Notes: generated by a model from the sequence alone, not told the origin. 64,000 nt of DNA from Gemmatimonadota bacterium (GCA_013002885.1 JABDLS010000058.1:1-64000), one strand, 5' to 3'; positions 16,421 through 27,116 are shown, counted from the first letter of the stretch. Program-made: numbers and translations.

Positions 16421-16495
16421 CGACTCGGCAGTGGGGCAGTGGGCGGAGGGACCGCCCCATCAGCCCTGGCGACTGCAGCGCAGAGAGGAGCATCG

Positions 16496-16999
16496 ATGGC
16501 GGAGCTGGTCTGTGAGAATTGTGGCTCGACCGACGCGGTCGTGCACCTCACGCAGATCGTGAACAACGAGATGTCCACCCACCATCTCTGCGAGAGGTGC
16601 GCCGCTGAAAAGGGGTTGGAGAGCACCCCGGACACCGCCAACACTCCCCTGGTCGACGTCATCGCGCAGATGACCCTGGACTCGGGTCGCGAGGCCGAGA
16701 CCTCGGACAGCGAGTGCTCTTTCTGCGGCCTCACCTTCGATGGCTTCCGTCAAACGGGGCGCCTTGGGTGCCCACACTGCTACGAGACCTTCTCCGACCA
16801 CCTGCCGCGGCTCCTTCGGCGCATCCACGGAAGCACGAATCACGTGGGGAAGGTCTATCTTCCCCCTGACCCCACCGCGTCGGACATGGAAAAGCGACTG
16901 GAGGGTCTGCGTCGAAAGCTCGAACGTGCGGTGCAGTCCGAGGATTTCGAGCGAGCTGCCGAGATCCGTGATCAGATTCGCGCCCTCGAACCTGCCTAG
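16496..16999 (+). CDS. mcsA: McsA, activator of protein arginine kinase McsB
   Basis: 167 aa. Four Cys pairs form zinc-binding sites (CENCGS, CERC, CSFCG, CPHC), and a C-terminal UVR motif (EKRLEGLRRKLERAVQSEDFERAAEIRDQI) provides the partner contact. This is the McsA layout known from Firmicutes, where McsA activates McsB. The ATG at 16496 has GAGGAG upstream. It stands directly before mcsB and clpC. No ctsR repressor gene precedes it; the upstream neighbour is lolD. Confidence 0.92.
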   Translation: MAELVCENCGSTDAVVHLTQIVNNEMSTHHLCERCAAEKGLESTPDTANTPLVDVIAQMTLDSGREAETSDSECSFCGLTFDGFRQTGRLGCPHCYETFSDHLPRLLRRIHGSTNHVGKVYLPPDPTASDMEKRLEGLRRKLERAVQSEDFERAAEIRDQIRALEPA

Positions 17000-17014
17000 C
17001 CCCATCGCCTCCCC

Positions 17015-18136
17015 ATGACCGAATTCGACGCGATTCCCGACCACGGGCTCGGGTGGCTCGAGGCCAGTGGCGAGCACGCCGACATCGTGCTGTCCACCCG
17101 GGTGCGCATCGCACGGAACCTCCAAGGGCACGCCTTCGGGCCACGGGCCCGGGTCAATGACCGTGAGGCCGTCCTTCGCCAGTTCAAGCGTTCCATGGAT
17201 CGTTCAGACGTCTTGAAGAACGGTACGCTTCTGGAGATGCCCGACGTCGCGGACCGCACCCGTCGCATTCTCCACGAGCGAAGACTGGTGACTCGAGACC
17301 TTCTGGGCGAAGAGGGAGCCGAGCCCGCGAACGGGACGGCGGTCCACTTCTCGTCGCGGGAACCGGTGAGCGTCATGGTCAACGAGGAAGACCATCTCCG
17401 GGTGCAGAGTCTCCTGTCGGGGCTTCGGGTCCAGGAGGCATGGGACATCGTCGATCGACTCGATGAAGAGCTCGGCCGGGAGCTTCCCTTCGCGTTCCAC
17501 AACGAATTCGGGTTCCTGACCAGCTGCCCGACGAACGTAGGGTCGGGGCTCCGTGCGTCGGTCTTCATGCACCTTCCTGGCCTGGTCCTGACCAAGGAGA
17601 TCAGCAAGGCGTTGCGGGGTCTCGGGGAGCTGGGGCTCACCTTCCGCGGCCTCTACGGAGAGGGTTCGGAAGTGGTAGGCAACTTCTTTCAGGTCTCGAA
17701 TCAGACGACGCTGGGCCGAACCGAAGAAGACCTCGTCGACCACCTCGACACGGTGGTCAGAAAGGTCATCAACGACGAGATGCACGCACGCCAGGTCCTC
17801 CTGCGCGACGCGAGGGGAGTGACCGAGGACAAGATCTGGAGAGCGTACGGTCTGCTGCGCTACGCGCGCTCTCTTTCCTTCGAGGAGTTGATGAATCTCT
17901 TGTCCGGAGTGCGCCTCGGTGTAAGTCTGAAACTACTCCCTGGGCTCCGTGTATACACGTTGAACAAAATGATGATTTTCACGCAACCGGCGCACCTCGA
18001 GCAGGCCGCCGGTCGCGACCTACCGCAAGCTGAAAGCGACGCACATCGAGCCTCCTTCGTGCGTCGCATCCTGGCCACCGAGGGTGACGTCTCCGCAGAC
18101 GATCGTGGAGCAGGCGACGACGCCGCCCGTGCCTAA
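17015..18136 (+). CDS. mcsB: McsB, protein arginine kinase
   Basis: 373 aa, phosphagen-kinase fold. It phosphorylates protein arginines, marking them for ClpC-ClpP degradation. VLSTRVRIARNLQGHAFG, SREPVSVMVNEEDHLRVQ (catalytic acid) and FLTSCPTNVGSGLRASVFMHL (catalytic Cys loop) are all intact. Near residue 340 the allosteric phospho-arginine motif RDxxRA of characterised McsB reads SDAHRA, so the first Arg is missing while the Asp and RA remain. It lies 15 bases after mcsA and 13 bases before clpC; the three are almost certainly one operon. Confidence 0.95.
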   Translation: MTEFDAIPDHGLGWLEASGEHADIVLSTRVRIARNLQGHAFGPRARVNDREAVLRQFKRSMDRSDVLKNGTLLEMPDVADRTRRILHERRLVTRDLLGEEGAEPANGTAVHFSSREPVSVMVNEEDHLRVQSLLSGLRVQEAWDIVDRLDEELGRELPFAFHNEFGFLTSCPTNVGSGLRASVFMHLPGLVLTKEISKALRGLGELGLTFRGLYGEGSEVVGNFFQVSNQTTLGRTEEDLVDHLDTVVRKVINDEMHARQVLLRDARGVTEDKIWRAYGLLRYARSLSFEELMNLLSGVRLGVSLKLLPGLRVYTLNKMMIFTQPAHLEQAAGRDLPQAESDAHRASFVRRILATEGDVSADDRGAGDDAARA

Positions 18137-18149
18137 CCGTTGACGGACC

Positions 18150-20636
18150 ATGAACTACAATTTTACCGATAGGGTTCGGAAGGTCCTGGCGATGGCCCGA
18201 GAAGAGGCCATCCGACTCCAACACGACTACGTGGGCACGGAGCACATCCTCCTGGGTTTGATACGGGAGGGAGAGGGGGTGGCCGCGGCCGTCCTCCAGA
18301 ACCTCTCCGTGGATCTCGACCAGATTCACGAACGTGTCGAGGAGTCTGTCCGTAAGGGCAAGGCGACCATCGCGCTGGGTGAACTTCCGTATACGTCTCG
18401 CGCCAAGAAGGTGCTCGAGTTCGCCATGGCCGAGGCCCGCGACTTCAATCACTCGTACGTGGGCACGGAGCACCTGCTTCTCGGACTGCTGCGTGAGGAG
18501 AAGGGGATCGCCGCGCAGGTCTTGAATTCCCTCGGTGTGACGCTCGACGAAGCTCGAGGGGAGACACTCAAGGTTCTCGGTTCGGAGATGTCGCCTTCCG
18601 AGCCCGCCGGTATCGGTGGAAGCGGTGGGGAATCCTCCGGAACGGGCAAGTCGGGCGAGAAGAAGTCGAAGACTCCGGCCCTCGACCACTTCTGCCGCGA
18701 CCTCACCGAACTCGCGGCGCAAGACAAGCTCGACCCCACCATCGGTCGTAAGGAAGAGATCGAGCGCGTGGTGGAGATCCTTTGCCGTCGGAAGAAGAAC
18801 AACCCGGTTCTCATCGGAGAGCCGGGGGTCGGGAAGACGGCCATCGTCGAGGGCCTGGCACAGATCATCGCCGTCGGCGAGGTCACGGAAGCTCTCAAGG
18901 ATCATCGTGTTCTGGCGTTGGACATGGCGGCGGTCATCGCCGGCACGAAGTATCGGGGTCAGTTCGAAGAGCGCCTCAAGGCGGTCATGAACGAGATCCA
19001 GCAGAGCAAGACGGTCATACTCTTCATCGACGAGCTTCACACGCTCGTGGGTGCCGGGGCGGCCGAGGGCGCCATCGACGCGTCGAACATGCTCAAGCCG
19101 GCGCTTGCACGGGGCGAACTCCAGTGCATCGGGGCGTCGACGCTGAACGAGTACCGCAAGTACATCGAGAAGGACGGCGCTCTCGAACGGCGCTTCCAGC
19201 CGGTGATCGTGGATCCGCCTGCAGTGGACGAGACGGTGGAAATCCTCAAGGGGCTTCGAGGTCACTACGAGGATCACCATCGGGTGATCATTCCCGACGA
19301 TGCCCTCGAGCACGCGGCGAAGCTCTCGGACCGCTACATCACCGACCGCTTCCTACCGGACAAGGCCATCGACGTCATCGACGAGGCCGGGGCCCGAGCC
19401 CGCATCGCGAGTCAGGTGCCACCGGCCGATGTCGAAGAGCTCAAGGAGGAGCTCGCCGAGATCGCCCAGCGGAAGGAAGACGCGATAGGCGATCAGGACT
19501 TCGAGCGGGCCGCCGAGCTTCGCGACGAGGAGCGGGAGTTCAGCCAGCAGATCCGCGACCGCCAGGAAGCGTGGGAGGAGGAGCGGAAGCAGCACCGGCC
19601 GGAGATCTCCACCGAAGAGGTGGCGTTCATCGTCGGGCGCTGGACGGGTATCCCCGTGCAGCGCATCCGCCAGACCGAGTCCGAGCGCCTGGTCAACATG
19701 GAGGAAGAACTCCACAAGCGGATCGTCGGCCAGGACCCGGCCATCGAGGCCATCAGCCGAGCGATTCGTCGGAGCCGCGCGGGACTGAAGGACCCACGGC
19801 GCCCCATCGGCTCCTTCATCTTCTCCGGCCCCACAGGTGTGGGTAAGACGGAGCTTGCCCGAGCCCTCGCCGAGTTCCTCTTCGACGATCGTGAGGCCCT
19901 CATCCGCGTCGACATGAGCGAGTACATGGAGAAGTTCTCCGTGTCCCGTCTCATCGGTGCCCCTCCGGGCTACGTCGGCTACGAGGACTCGGGGACGCTT
20001 ACCAAGGCGGTGCGTCGTCGTCCGTACTCGGTTGTCCTGCTCGACGAGATCGAGAAGGCACATCCGGACGTGTTCAACATCTTGCTCCAGGTCCTCGACG
20101 AGGGGCACCTGACGGACAATTACGGTCGCGTCATCGACTTCAAGAACACGGTCTTGATCATGACGTCAAACCTCGGCGCACGCGATATCAGTAAGGGCGG
20201 GGGGCTGGGTTTCCAGACCTCCGACGCGAGTACGTCGTACGAGATCATGAAGGACAAGGTCGCGAAGGAGATCGAGCGGGCGTTCAATCCCGAATTCCTC
20301 AATCGGGTCGATGACACGATCGTCTTCCATCCCCTCACCAAGGAAGAGATCGGCGAGATCATCCACATCCTCATGGACGACGTGCACAGCCGTCTGGAGG
20401 AGGAGGGCATCACGCTCCGCTTCACCGATGCCGCCATCGAATTCCTCGTCGACGAAGGATACGACGAGAAGTTCGGAGCTCGGCCCCTCAAGCGGGCCAT
20501 ACAACGGTATCTCGAGGATCCGCTATCTGAGAAGATATTGCAGGCCGAATTCAGTAGCGGAGACGAAATCGAGGTCGACGTCGACGGTGATGGCGACGGA
20601 CTCGTGCTCCGCGCGGAGTCGAAGACGAAGACGTGA
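18150..20636 (+). CDS. clpC: ATP-dependent Clp protease ATPase subunit ClpC
   Basis: 828 aa, Hsp100 unfoldase. It has two N-terminal Clp repeats (ARKVL-type helices and [11 protein letters not shown] / [11 protein letters not shown]), AAA1 with GEPGVGKT near residue 223, and a UVR-containing middle domain (~430-470, [13 protein letters not shown]). AAA2 has GPTGVGKT near 560, and the C-terminal D2-small domain contains [22 protein letters not shown]. The UVR middle domain separates ClpC from ClpA/ClpB. It is expected to feed McsB-tagged proteins to ClpP; clpP itself is not in this window. The stop codon overlaps the GTG of the next gene. Confidence 0.96.
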   Translation: MNYNFTDRVRKVLAMAREEAIRLQHDYVGTEHILLGLIREGEGVAAAVLQNLSVDLDQIHERVEESVRKGKATIALGELPYTSRAKKVLEFAMAEARDFNHSYVGTEHLLLGLLREEKGIAAQVLNSLGVTLDEARGETLKVLGSEMSPSEPAGIGGSGGESSGTGKSGEKKSKTPALDHFCRDLTELAAQDKLDPTIGRKEEIERVVEILCRRKKNNPVLIGEPGVGKTAIVEGLAQIIAVGEVTEALKDHRVLALDMAAVIAGTKYRGQFEERLKAVMNEIQQSKTVILFIDELHTLVGAGAAEGAIDASNMLKPALARGELQCIGASTLNEYRKYIEKDGALERRFQPVIVDPPAVDETVEILKGLRGHYEDHHRVIIPDDALEHAAKLSDRYITDRFLPDKAIDVIDEAGARARIASQVPPADVEELKEELAEIAQRKEDAIGDQDFERAAELRDEEREFSQQIRDRQEAWEEERKQHRPEISTEEVAFIVGRWTGIPVQRIRQTESERLVNMEEELHKRIVGQDPAIEAISRAIRRSRAGLKDPRRPIGSFIFSGPTGVGKTELARALAEFLFDDREALIRVDMSEYMEKFSVSRLIGAPPGYVGYEDSGTLTKAVRRRPYSVVLLDEIEKAHPDVFNILLQVLDEGHLTDNYGRVIDFKNTVLIMTSNLGARDISKGGGLGFQTSDASTSYEIMKDKVAKEIERAFNPEFLNRVDDTIVFHPLTKEEIGEIIHILMDDVHSRLEEEGITLRFTDAAIEFLVDEGYDEKFGARPLKRAIQRYLEDPLSEKILQAEFSSGDEIEVDVDGDGDGLVLRAESKTKT

Positions 20637-23080
20637 TTCAAGACCTCCTTACATTCGCACCATCGATGAAGAAGGCCTCCGCGGTCGCGGCGGCCTTCTT
20701 CGCCGTCATGGCGGTAGCGTCACCCGAGCATTCGGCTGCTCAGCAGCAGCCCGGGGCCCTCGTCCAGATCGACTCCATCGAGGTCGTCGGCAACAATCGG
20801 ATCCAGACCCAGTTCATTCTGTCCCTCTTCGCGGTCCAGCCCGGCCAGGAAGTGACTTATCGGGCCATTCAGCGTGGGCTGAAGGAGCTGTTGAACACCG
20901 GTCAGTTCGACGACGTCACCATCCGGGCCCGGGAGACGGATCAGTACATCCTCGTCCTCGAAGTCGCGGAAGCGCCGTTGGTGCGTCGCGTGGCCATCGA
21001 GGGACTACAGAACGTTTCGGCTCGGGAGGTCCGCGATACGACGGGTCTTCAGGCGGGATTCCCACTGGATCGCCAGGCGATCATCGAAGCCCAGACGTAC
21101 ATCCGAAGTGAACTCGCCCGGGAGGGGATCCCTTTTGCCGACATCGGTGTCCGTGAGGTACCTCTCGAGGGCGTCGAGAACGAGATCGAGCTGATCCTCG
21201 ACGTCTCGGAGGGGCAGCGGGTGACCGTGGCCGAGGTCGACTTCCTGGGCAACGAGCAGCTTGCCGACGAGACGCTCACCGGTGCCATGAGCACCAAGCC
21301 GGAAGGCTTCTGGTGGTTCCGATCGGGGGCGTACGACCCCACGGGCTTCCGAGCGGACCTGGCCGAGAACCTCCCCAGGCTCGCGCGCTCGAGGGGTTTT
21401 CTCGACTTCACCGTGGTCCGCGACACCCTCATCGTGGACCCAAGTTCAGGCAAGGCGAGGGTCGAGGTCACGGTCGATGAAGGACGCCAGTACCGTCTCG
21501 GGTCCTTCACGGTCGAGGGGAATACGGTCTTCGAGGACGACGAGCTCGAGCCTCTGTTCAGGACGCAGCGCGGTGGCGGTATTCTCGGAAGCCTTGGCCT
21601 CAGGGGCGGCGGCGACCAGGCCAACATTCAGGGACAGGTCTTCGACGGCGAGGCCTTCAACCAGGCCATCTTCTCCGTTCAGGAGCGCTATCGGAACGAG
21701 GGCTACCTGTACGTCCAAGTGAATCCCATCATCGACGTGGAGGAGCCCGACAACGGTGGACCACCGCTGGTGAACGCCCGCTGGGAGATCATCGAGGGCA
21801 CGCCGGCCATCGTGAACCGGGTGGAGATCTCCGGCAACGAGTACACCCACGAGTGGGTGATACGGAACCAGATGTTCGTCGTCCCCGGTGATGTCTACCG
21901 TCAGGACGCCATGCTGCAGAGCTATCAGAACATCCAGGCGCTGGGCTTCTTCGAGACGCCCCTGCCGCTTCCGGACATCGTTCCCCTCGAGAACGGCGAC
22001 GTGAACATCACGTTCAACGTTCAGGAAAAGCAGACGGGGTCCATCAACTTCGGGACGTCGGTGGGTGGGGGCGTGGGCCTTTCGGGCTTCATCGGCTACG
22101 AACAGCCCAATCTTTTCGGGCAGGCCAAATCGGGCTCACTGCGTTGGGATTTCGGTCGCTTCATCAACTCCTTCGAGTTGGGCTACACCGACCCCGCCAT
22201 CTTCCAGACCCGCACGTCCGCGACCGTTCAGCTCTTCAACTCGCGAGACCGCTTCTTCCAATTCTCCACGGGTCGTCGCCGGCGGATCGGGACGAACTTG
22301 CGTCTCGGATTCCCGTGGCTGGGGTCGCAGCGCACCCGTGTATTCCTCGGGTACGGAATCTCGCGGACCAAATACGAGCTTTTCGACAACGTCGACGACA
22401 CGTCGCTCTTCGGCCGTCCGCCCGGCGTCCAGAGTCAGCTTTCGGCGAGCGTCACCCGGAGCACGCTGAACCACCCCCTCTTCCCGACACAGGGCTCGCG
22501 CCAGAACCTCACCTTGGAGCAGAACGGCGGCTTCCTCGGAGGCGACGGCGACTTCACCCGCGTCCTCGGAGACGCTTCGTGGTGGGTGCCCGTGGGGCAG
22601 GTCGGTGGTCCGGAAGGCGGGGGCCCGGGAGGCATACGCTTCGCCCTTGGTCTCACCATGCGTGCCGGGTCGGTCTTCGGCGACGCGAGCGCCTTCCCCT
22701 TCGACCGCTTCTTCATGGGCGGCGTCCAGTTTGGCCAGAACCTGAGGGGGTACGACGAGACGACCATCACGCCGCTGGGGTACTTCCCTCAGTCGACGAA
22801 CGAGATCAACGAGATCCAGCGCCTCGGCGACGCCTACTTCAGCCTCTCCGCGGAGTACGCCATCCGCCTCAGTGACCAGATCGGTCTCGCGGCCTTCTAC
22901 GACGCCGGCGCCGTCTGGCAGGAGCCGTCGCAGTTCGACCCCAGCAGTCTCTTCCGAGGGGCGGGTTTCGGTGCCCAGATCGTGACGCCCTTCGGTCCCA
23001 TTGGTCTGGACTACGCCTACGGCTTCGACCGGACGGTACCGGGTTGGCAGCTGCACTTCCGGATGGGACCCCAGTTCTAG
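20633..23080 (+). CDS. bamA: Outer-membrane protein assembly factor BamA
   Basis: Up to 815 aa. A signal peptide ([19 protein letters not shown]...AAQ) is followed by five POTRA-like repeats ([77 protein letters not shown]). The C-terminal barrel carries the conserved loop motif ([15 protein letters not shown]-type) and a terminal Phe (GPQF). It folds beta-barrel proteins into the outer membrane. Two starts are possible: a GTG at 20633 that overlaps the clpC stop as GTGA, or the ATG at 20666 directly before the MKK signal. Neither has a good ribosome site. Confidence 0.95.
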   Translation: MIQDLLTFAPSMKKASAVAAAFFAVMAVASPEHSAAQQQPGALVQIDSIEVVGNNRIQTQFILSLFAVQPGQEVTYRAIQRGLKELLNTGQFDDVTIRARETDQYILVLEVAEAPLVRRVAIEGLQNVSAREVRDTTGLQAGFPLDRQAIIEAQTYIRSELAREGIPFADIGVREVPLEGVENEIELILDVSEGQRVTVAEVDFLGNEQLADETLTGAMSTKPEGFWWFRSGAYDPTGFRADLAENLPRLARSRGFLDFTVVRDTLIVDPSSGKARVEVTVDEGRQYRLGSFTVEGNTVFEDDELEPLFRTQRGGGILGSLGLRGGGDQANIQGQVFDGEAFNQAIFSVQERYRNEGYLYVQVNPIIDVEEPDNGGPPLVNARWEIIEGTPAIVNRVEISGNEYTHEWVIRNQMFVVPGDVYRQDAMLQSYQNIQALGFFETPLPLPDIVPLENGDVNITFNVQEKQTGSINFGTSVGGGVGLSGFIGYEQPNLFGQAKSGSLRWDFGRFINSFELGYTDPAIFQTRTSATVQLFNSRDRFFQFSTGRRRRIGTNLRLGFPWLGSQRTRVFLGYGISRTKYELFDNVDDTSLFGRPPGVQSQLSASVTRSTLNHPLFPTQGSRQNLTLEQNGGFLGGDGDFTRVLGDASWWVPVGQVGGPEGGGPGGIRFALGLTMRAGSVFGDASAFPFDRFFMGGVQFGQNLRGYDETTITPLGYFPQSTNEINEIQRLGDAYFSLSAEYAIRLSDQIGLAAFYDAGAVWQEPSQFDPSSLFRGAGFGAQIVTPFGPIGLDYAYGFDRTVPGWQLHFRMGPQF

Positions 23081-23264
23081 GCGTTCCGGATGGCAAGAAG
23101 GGACTCTTCGGCACTGTACATCCTTCAGCACCGATTCGAAATTACCGGGCTGTGGTACCTGCACCCCTCGCCGAGTGCGTGTACCCCGTCGGAACGATGG
23201 GAACCTGTCGGGCCTGACCCCACTACGACTGTTCGGCGGCACGACAATCAACGGAGTAACGATT

Positions 23265-23807
23265 ATGCGACGTACCTCATTCGCGCTCATGGCGCTGGTC
23301 TTCCTGCTCTCGGCGGGAGCCGTCGAGGCGCAAACGCTCAAGATCGGGTACATCAATTCACAGGAGATCCTGGTGAACGCCCCCGGTGCCGAAGAGGCCC
23401 AGCAGCAGTTCGATCAGGAGATGGCTACGTATCAGCAGGAGATCGCCCAGCTCGAGACGGAGCTCCAGAACATGGAGACCGCCCTCCAGCAGCAGCAGCT
23501 CACCCTGTCTCCTGAGGCCAAGGCCAACCGTGAGCAGCAGCTTCAGGCGAAGTTCCAGGAGTATCAGCAGCGGAGTTCGCAGCTCCAGGAGACGGCCAAT
23601 CAGCGCCGGGCAGCGCTCATCCAGCCGGTGATGGACGAGATCACCGCCGTCATCGAGACCCTCCGCGAAGAGGGGGCGTATTCGCTCATCCTCGACGCCG
23701 CTGCCGGCTCGATCGTGTCGGCCGACCCCGCGCTGGATTTGACCCAGGAGGTCATCACTCGACTCCAGATCCAGGACGGACAACCGGACGGGAGCCCTCT
23801 TCGCTGA
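23265..23807 (+). CDS. skp: OmpH/Skp family periplasmic chaperone
   Basis: 180 aa with a cleaved signal (MRRTSFALMALVFLLSAGAVEAQ). The mature start, LKIGYINSQEILVNAPGA, is the Skp signature. The long Gln/Glu-rich middle (residues ~40-130) is the coiled-coil tentacle that holds unfolded outer-membrane proteins. GGAG lies nine bases upstream of the ATG. It is separated from bamA by 184 bases that contain an imperfect ggtacctgcac/gtgcgtgtacc hairpin (around 23152-23184). It may have its own promoter, which I could not identify. Confidence 0.92.
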   Translation: MRRTSFALMALVFLLSAGAVEAQTLKIGYINSQEILVNAPGAEEAQQQFDQEMATYQQEIAQLETELQNMETALQQQQLTLSPEAKANREQQLQAKFQEYQQRSSQLQETANQRRAALIQPVMDEITAVIETLREEGAYSLILDAAAGSIVSADPALDLTQEVITRLQIQDGQPDGSPLR

Positions 23808-23830
23808 TTGAGAGCCGCTCATGGAGGTTC

Positions 23831-23875
23831 GAGGGGCTCACTGGCGCGTCCGGCGCCGGTGAGCCCCTCGTTTCG
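23831..23875 (+). terminator. Terminator-like hairpin between skp and lpxD
   Basis: The stem gaggggctcac (23831-23841) pairs with gtgagcccctc (23859-23869), with a GC-rich loop and then gtttcgt. Only 23 bases separate it from the skp stop and 23 bases from the lpxD start. There is no room for a separate promoter after it, so it probably works as a partial terminator or attenuator inside the operon. Confidence 0.75.
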
Positions 23876-23898
23876 TCTCACCAGAGGATGAGAAGACG

Positions 23899-24969
23899 AT
23901 GGAAGATTCAGCGATGACGGAAGACCGTGCCGATTCGGGTGCGTTGACCCTGGGCGAGGTCGCCGAGCGCGTTGGCGGTCGTGTCGTCGGAGACCCCGAC
24001 GTCCGGGTCGGGAGCATCGGACCCGTGGACGAAACGGACGGCGATGGTCTCGCCTTCCTTGGCTCGCGGAGGTACACGCAGTATGTGGGTGAGTCCAAGG
24101 CGGGAGCCTTCCTCGTGGCCGATGACCTCGACGAGATGCTCCCCGAGGACGCCAACCGGGTCGTCGTCTCGGAGGCGTATCCCGCTATGCGAACCCTGCT
24201 GCAACACTTCCATCCTGAGCGGCCGTGCCGCCCAGGGGTGCACCCGACGGCGGTTCTTGGGCCCGGTGTGGAGCTCGGAGTGGACGTCGTGGTGGGCCCC
24301 TTTGCCGTTCTCGAGGAGAGCGTCTCAGTGGGGGACCGCTCTCGTATCGGCGCCCACAGCGTGCTGGGGCGCGGGAGTGTGGTGGGCCGGGACGCACGCC
24401 TGTACCCCCACGTGGTCCTGTACGAAGAGACAGTCCTCGGAGATCGGGTGACGATCCATTCCGGTGCTCGCCTCGGGACCGACGGCTTCGGCTACACCGT
24501 GGTGGATGGCGAGCACGCGAAGATCCCGCAGGTGGGGCGCTGCGTGGTGGGCGACGACGTGGAGATCGGAGCGAACAGCACCCTCGACCGGGGCTCGCTG
24601 GGCGACACGCGTATCGGTAGCGGATCCAAGCTCGACAACCTCGTCCAGATCGCCCACAACGTACGCGTCGGGGCCCGGTCACTCCTGGCGGCGATGGTGG
24701 GGATCGCCGGCTCGACCCGCCTTGGGGAGGGTGTCTTCATGGGCGGGCAGTCCGGAGCCATCAACGCCATCGAGATCGGGGACGGGGCCAAGGTTGCGGT
24801 GCGGTCCTGCGTCATCGGCGATCTGGAAGCGGGGGGAACCTACTCGGGTACCCCGGCCCGTCCGCATTGGGACACGCTGAAGGCCTGGGGTCTCATCGAC
24901 CGGCTTCCGGAGCTGTCCCGGCGTGTGAAGCGGCTGGAGCGCGCCGTGGAAGGACTCGAGAACGGTTAG
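23899..24969 (+). CDS. lpxD: UDP-3-O-acylglucosamine N-acyltransferase LpxD
   Basis: 356 aa. Third step of lipid A synthesis: it adds the N-linked acyl chain to UDP-3-O-acyl-glucosamine. The N-terminal uridine-binding domain ([30 protein letters not shown]) precedes a left-handed beta-helix of hexapeptide repeats. The active-site His is in [15 protein letters not shown] short C-terminal helix ([19 protein letters not shown]) completes the trimer-type layout. The start at 23899 or the ATG at 23914 are both possible. Confidence 0.95.
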   Translation: MEDSAMTEDRADSGALTLGEVAERVGGRVVGDPDVRVGSIGPVDETDGDGLAFLGSRRYTQYVGESKAGAFLVADDLDEMLPEDANRVVVSEAYPAMRTLLQHFHPERPCRPGVHPTAVLGPGVELGVDVVVGPFAVLEESVSVGDRSRIGAHSVLGRGSVVGRDARLYPHVVLYEETVLGDRVTIHSGARLGTDGFGYTVVDGEHAKIPQVGRCVVGDDVEIGANSTLDRGSLGDTRIGSGSKLDNLVQIAHNVRVGARSLLAAMVGIAGSTRLGEGVFMGGQSGAINAIEIGDGAKVAVRSCVIGDLEAGGTYSGTPARPHWDTLKAWGLIDRLPELSRRVKRLERAVEGLENG

Positions 24970-25021
24970 CTTTCCAGGCTGAGCGGATGACCTCACACAC
25001 CCTCCATTCGGATGAAGCTCG

Positions 25022-26308
25022 ATGAGCGCGACTCTACAGCGGACCATCGGCGGTGAAGTGGCTCTGGACGGTATCGGAGTCCATTCGGGGGAGTCGGCCC
25101 GACTGACCTTCCGCCCAGCCGAACCGGGATCGGGGATCCGCTTTCGCCGGGTCGACCTCGAGGAGTCCCCCGAGATCCCCGCAGACGTGAACTACGTCGT
25201 TGGCACGGAACTCGGGACTACACTCGGCCTGGGCGAGGCGCGAGTGCTCACGGTCGAGCACGTTTTGGCAGCGGTATCGGGGATCGGGATCGACAATCTT
25301 CTCGTTGACGTCGAGGGACAAGAGGTGCCCATCCGGGATGGCTCCTTTCGGGAGTACGTCGGGGCTCTATACGAGGCCGGCGTCGTCGAGCAGGAGGAGC
25401 AAGCCGAGATCTTGAACCTGCACGGCGTCGTGGAGGCTGGAGGGCCGGCCGGTCAGTCCAAGTACGTGGCAACCCCCTCCGACGGCTTCAGGATCTCGGG
25501 CACCATCGATTTCGAACACCCGACTATCGGACGGCGGTACGGCTCGTTCCTCGTCGACGAGGCTTCATTCCGAGACGATCTCGCCCCTGCGCGGACGTTC
25601 GGGTTCAAGAGCGATGCCGATACCCTGCATGCCCGGGGGCTGGCCCTGGGAGCCTCGCTGGACAACGCCGTCGTCCTCGACGAGGACGGTGTGATGAACG
25701 AGGAGCTCAGGTTCGAGGACGAGTTCCTTCGCCACAAGGTGGGGGACATCGTCGGTGACCTCGCGTTGTTGGGGGCGCGGCTTCAGGCCCACGTCGTAGC
25801 GGAGCGGCCGAGCCATTCGGGAAACGTGGAACTTGCCCGTGCCATCCGCCGTCACGTGCAGCTCTGCGGGGCGCCGGTGGCCGACACGGCCCGGATCATG
25901 CAGTTCCTCCCCCACCGGTACCCCATGCTCCTGGTGGACCGCATCGTCGACTTCGTCGAGGGCGAGCGCATCGTGGGCATCAAGAACGTCACGATCAACG
26001 AACCGTTCTTCCAGGGGCACTTTCCAGGACACCCCGTAATGCCTGGCGTCCTGATCGTGGAGGCGATGGCTCAGTGCGGCGGTCTCCTCCTCATGGATCA
26101 GGTCGAGGAACCCGAATCGAAGGTCGTATACTTCATGACCATGGACAACGTGAAGTTCCGCAAGCCGGTGACACCGGGCGATACACTCGTCTTCGAGCTG
26201 GAGGTCGTCCAGCTCAAACGGAAGATGTGCCGAATGGCGGGTCGTGGGGTAGTAGGCGGCAACGTGGTGGCGGAAGCCGAGTTCATGGCGCGAATCATGG
26301 ATAGATGA
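25022..26308 (+). CDS. lpxC/fabZ: Fused LpxC deacetylase - FabZ dehydratase
   Basis: 428 aa, bifunctional. Residues 1-~280 are LpxC (UDP-3-O-acyl-GlcNAc deacetylase, the committed lipid A step). Its zinc ligands fall in VEHVLAA and FLRHKVGDIVGDLALLG, and GIGVHSG lies at the start. Residues ~288-428 are FabZ (3-hydroxyacyl-ACP dehydratase) with LPHRYPMLLVDRI and the active-site segment HFPGHPVMPGVLIVEAMAQ. The fusion is known in Bacteroidota and some other phyla. It ties supply of hydroxyacyl chains to lipid A production in one polypeptide. The next gene starts one base after its stop. Confidence 0.96.
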   Translation: MSATLQRTIGGEVALDGIGVHSGESARLTFRPAEPGSGIRFRRVDLEESPEIPADVNYVVGTELGTTLGLGEARVLTVEHVLAAVSGIGIDNLLVDVEGQEVPIRDGSFREYVGALYEAGVVEQEEQAEILNLHGVVEAGGPAGQSKYVATPSDGFRISGTIDFEHPTIGRRYGSFLVDEASFRDDLAPARTFGFKSDADTLHARGLALGASLDNAVVLDEDGVMNEELRFEDEFLRHKVGDIVGDLALLGARLQAHVVAERPSHSGNVELARAIRRHVQLCGAPVADTARIMQFLPHRYPMLLVDRIVDFVEGERIVGIKNVTINEPFFQGHFPGHPVMPGVLIVEAMAQCGGLLLMDQVEEPESKVVYFMTMDNVKFRKPVTPGDTLVFELEVVQLKRKMCRMAGRGVVGGNVVAEAEFMARIMDR

Positions 26309-26309
26309 G

Positions 26310-27116
26310 ATGCCCGAAGACGCAGCCGTGAACACGCGGCAGGAGACGACCATCCACCCGTCGGCCATCGTCCATGATGATGCCGAGTTGGGGGAAGGTG
26401 TCGCCGTCGGGCCGTGGGCCATGATCGGACCTCGAGTCCAGATCGGTGATCATACCGAGGTCGGGCCGCGTGTCTATATCGAGAAGGACACGACGCTAGG
26501 TGAGGATTGCCGTATCAGCAACGGAGCGGTTCTCGGCACCGATCCGCAGGACCTCAAGTACCAAGGCGAGCGGGCCACCCTCGAAATCGGCGATCGGACG
26601 GTCATCCGTGAGTTCGCCACGCTGAATCGCGGAACGGCGGCTTCCGGCAGGACGATCGTCGGCAGCGACTGCCTTCTCATGGCGTATAGCCACGTCGCTC
26701 ACGACTGCGAGCTTGGCAATCACGTGATTCTCGCCAACGCCGTGAACATGGCCGGCCACGTCATCATCGAGGACTGGGTGATCGTTGGCGGTCTCACGCC
26801 CATCCATCAGTTCGTGCGCATTGGCGCCCACGCCTTCGTCGGCGGAGGGTCTCGGGTAGCTCAGGACGTTCCTCCCTACTGTCGGGCTGCTGGCAACCCG
26901 CCAAAGCTCTACGGTCTCAACAGCGTCGGTCTGGAGCGCCGTGGCCTCTCCCAGGAGGTGCGTTCCGCGCTGAAGAAGGCGTACCGCATGCTGTTTCAGG
27001 GAGACGTGAACCTCACCCAGGCTCTCGAGCGGGCCGAGTCGGAGGTCAACAGCACGCCTGAAGTTCGACATCTCATCCAATTCATCCGTGCCAGCGAGCG
27101 CGGGATCACGACCTAG
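26310..27116 (+). CDS. lpxA: UDP-N-acetylglucosamine acyltransferase LpxA
   Basis: 268 aa. First step of lipid A synthesis: O-acylation of UDP-GlcNAc. Hexapeptide beta-helix (IHPSAIVHDDAELGEGVAVG and onward) with the catalytic His in MAYSHVAHDCELGNHVILAN, the substrate loop GGLTPIHQFVRIG, and the helical C-terminal domain starting NSVGLERRGLS. The ATG at 26310 gives eight extra residues ahead of the first repeat; a GTG at 26329 is an alternative start. Confidence 0.95.
   Translation: MPEDAAVNTRQETTIHPSAIVHDDAELGEGVAVGPWAMIGPRVQIGDHTEVGPRVYIEKDTTLGEDCRISNGAVLGTDPQDLKYQGERATLEIGDRTVIREFATLNRGTAASGRTIVGSDCLLMAYSHVAHDCELGNHVILANAVNMAGHVIIEDWVIVGGLTPIHQFVRIGAHAFVGGGSRVAQDVPPYCRAAGNPPKLYGLNSVGLERRGLSQEVRSALKKAYRMLFQGDVNLTQALERAESEVNSTPEVRHLIQFIRASERGITT

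Noticed and set aside
16421-16495. Short gggcgg/ccgccc hairpin as a terminator between lolD and mcsA
   Set aside because: Six base pairs only and no T-run; not convincing, so mcsA could still be joined to the upstream operon.
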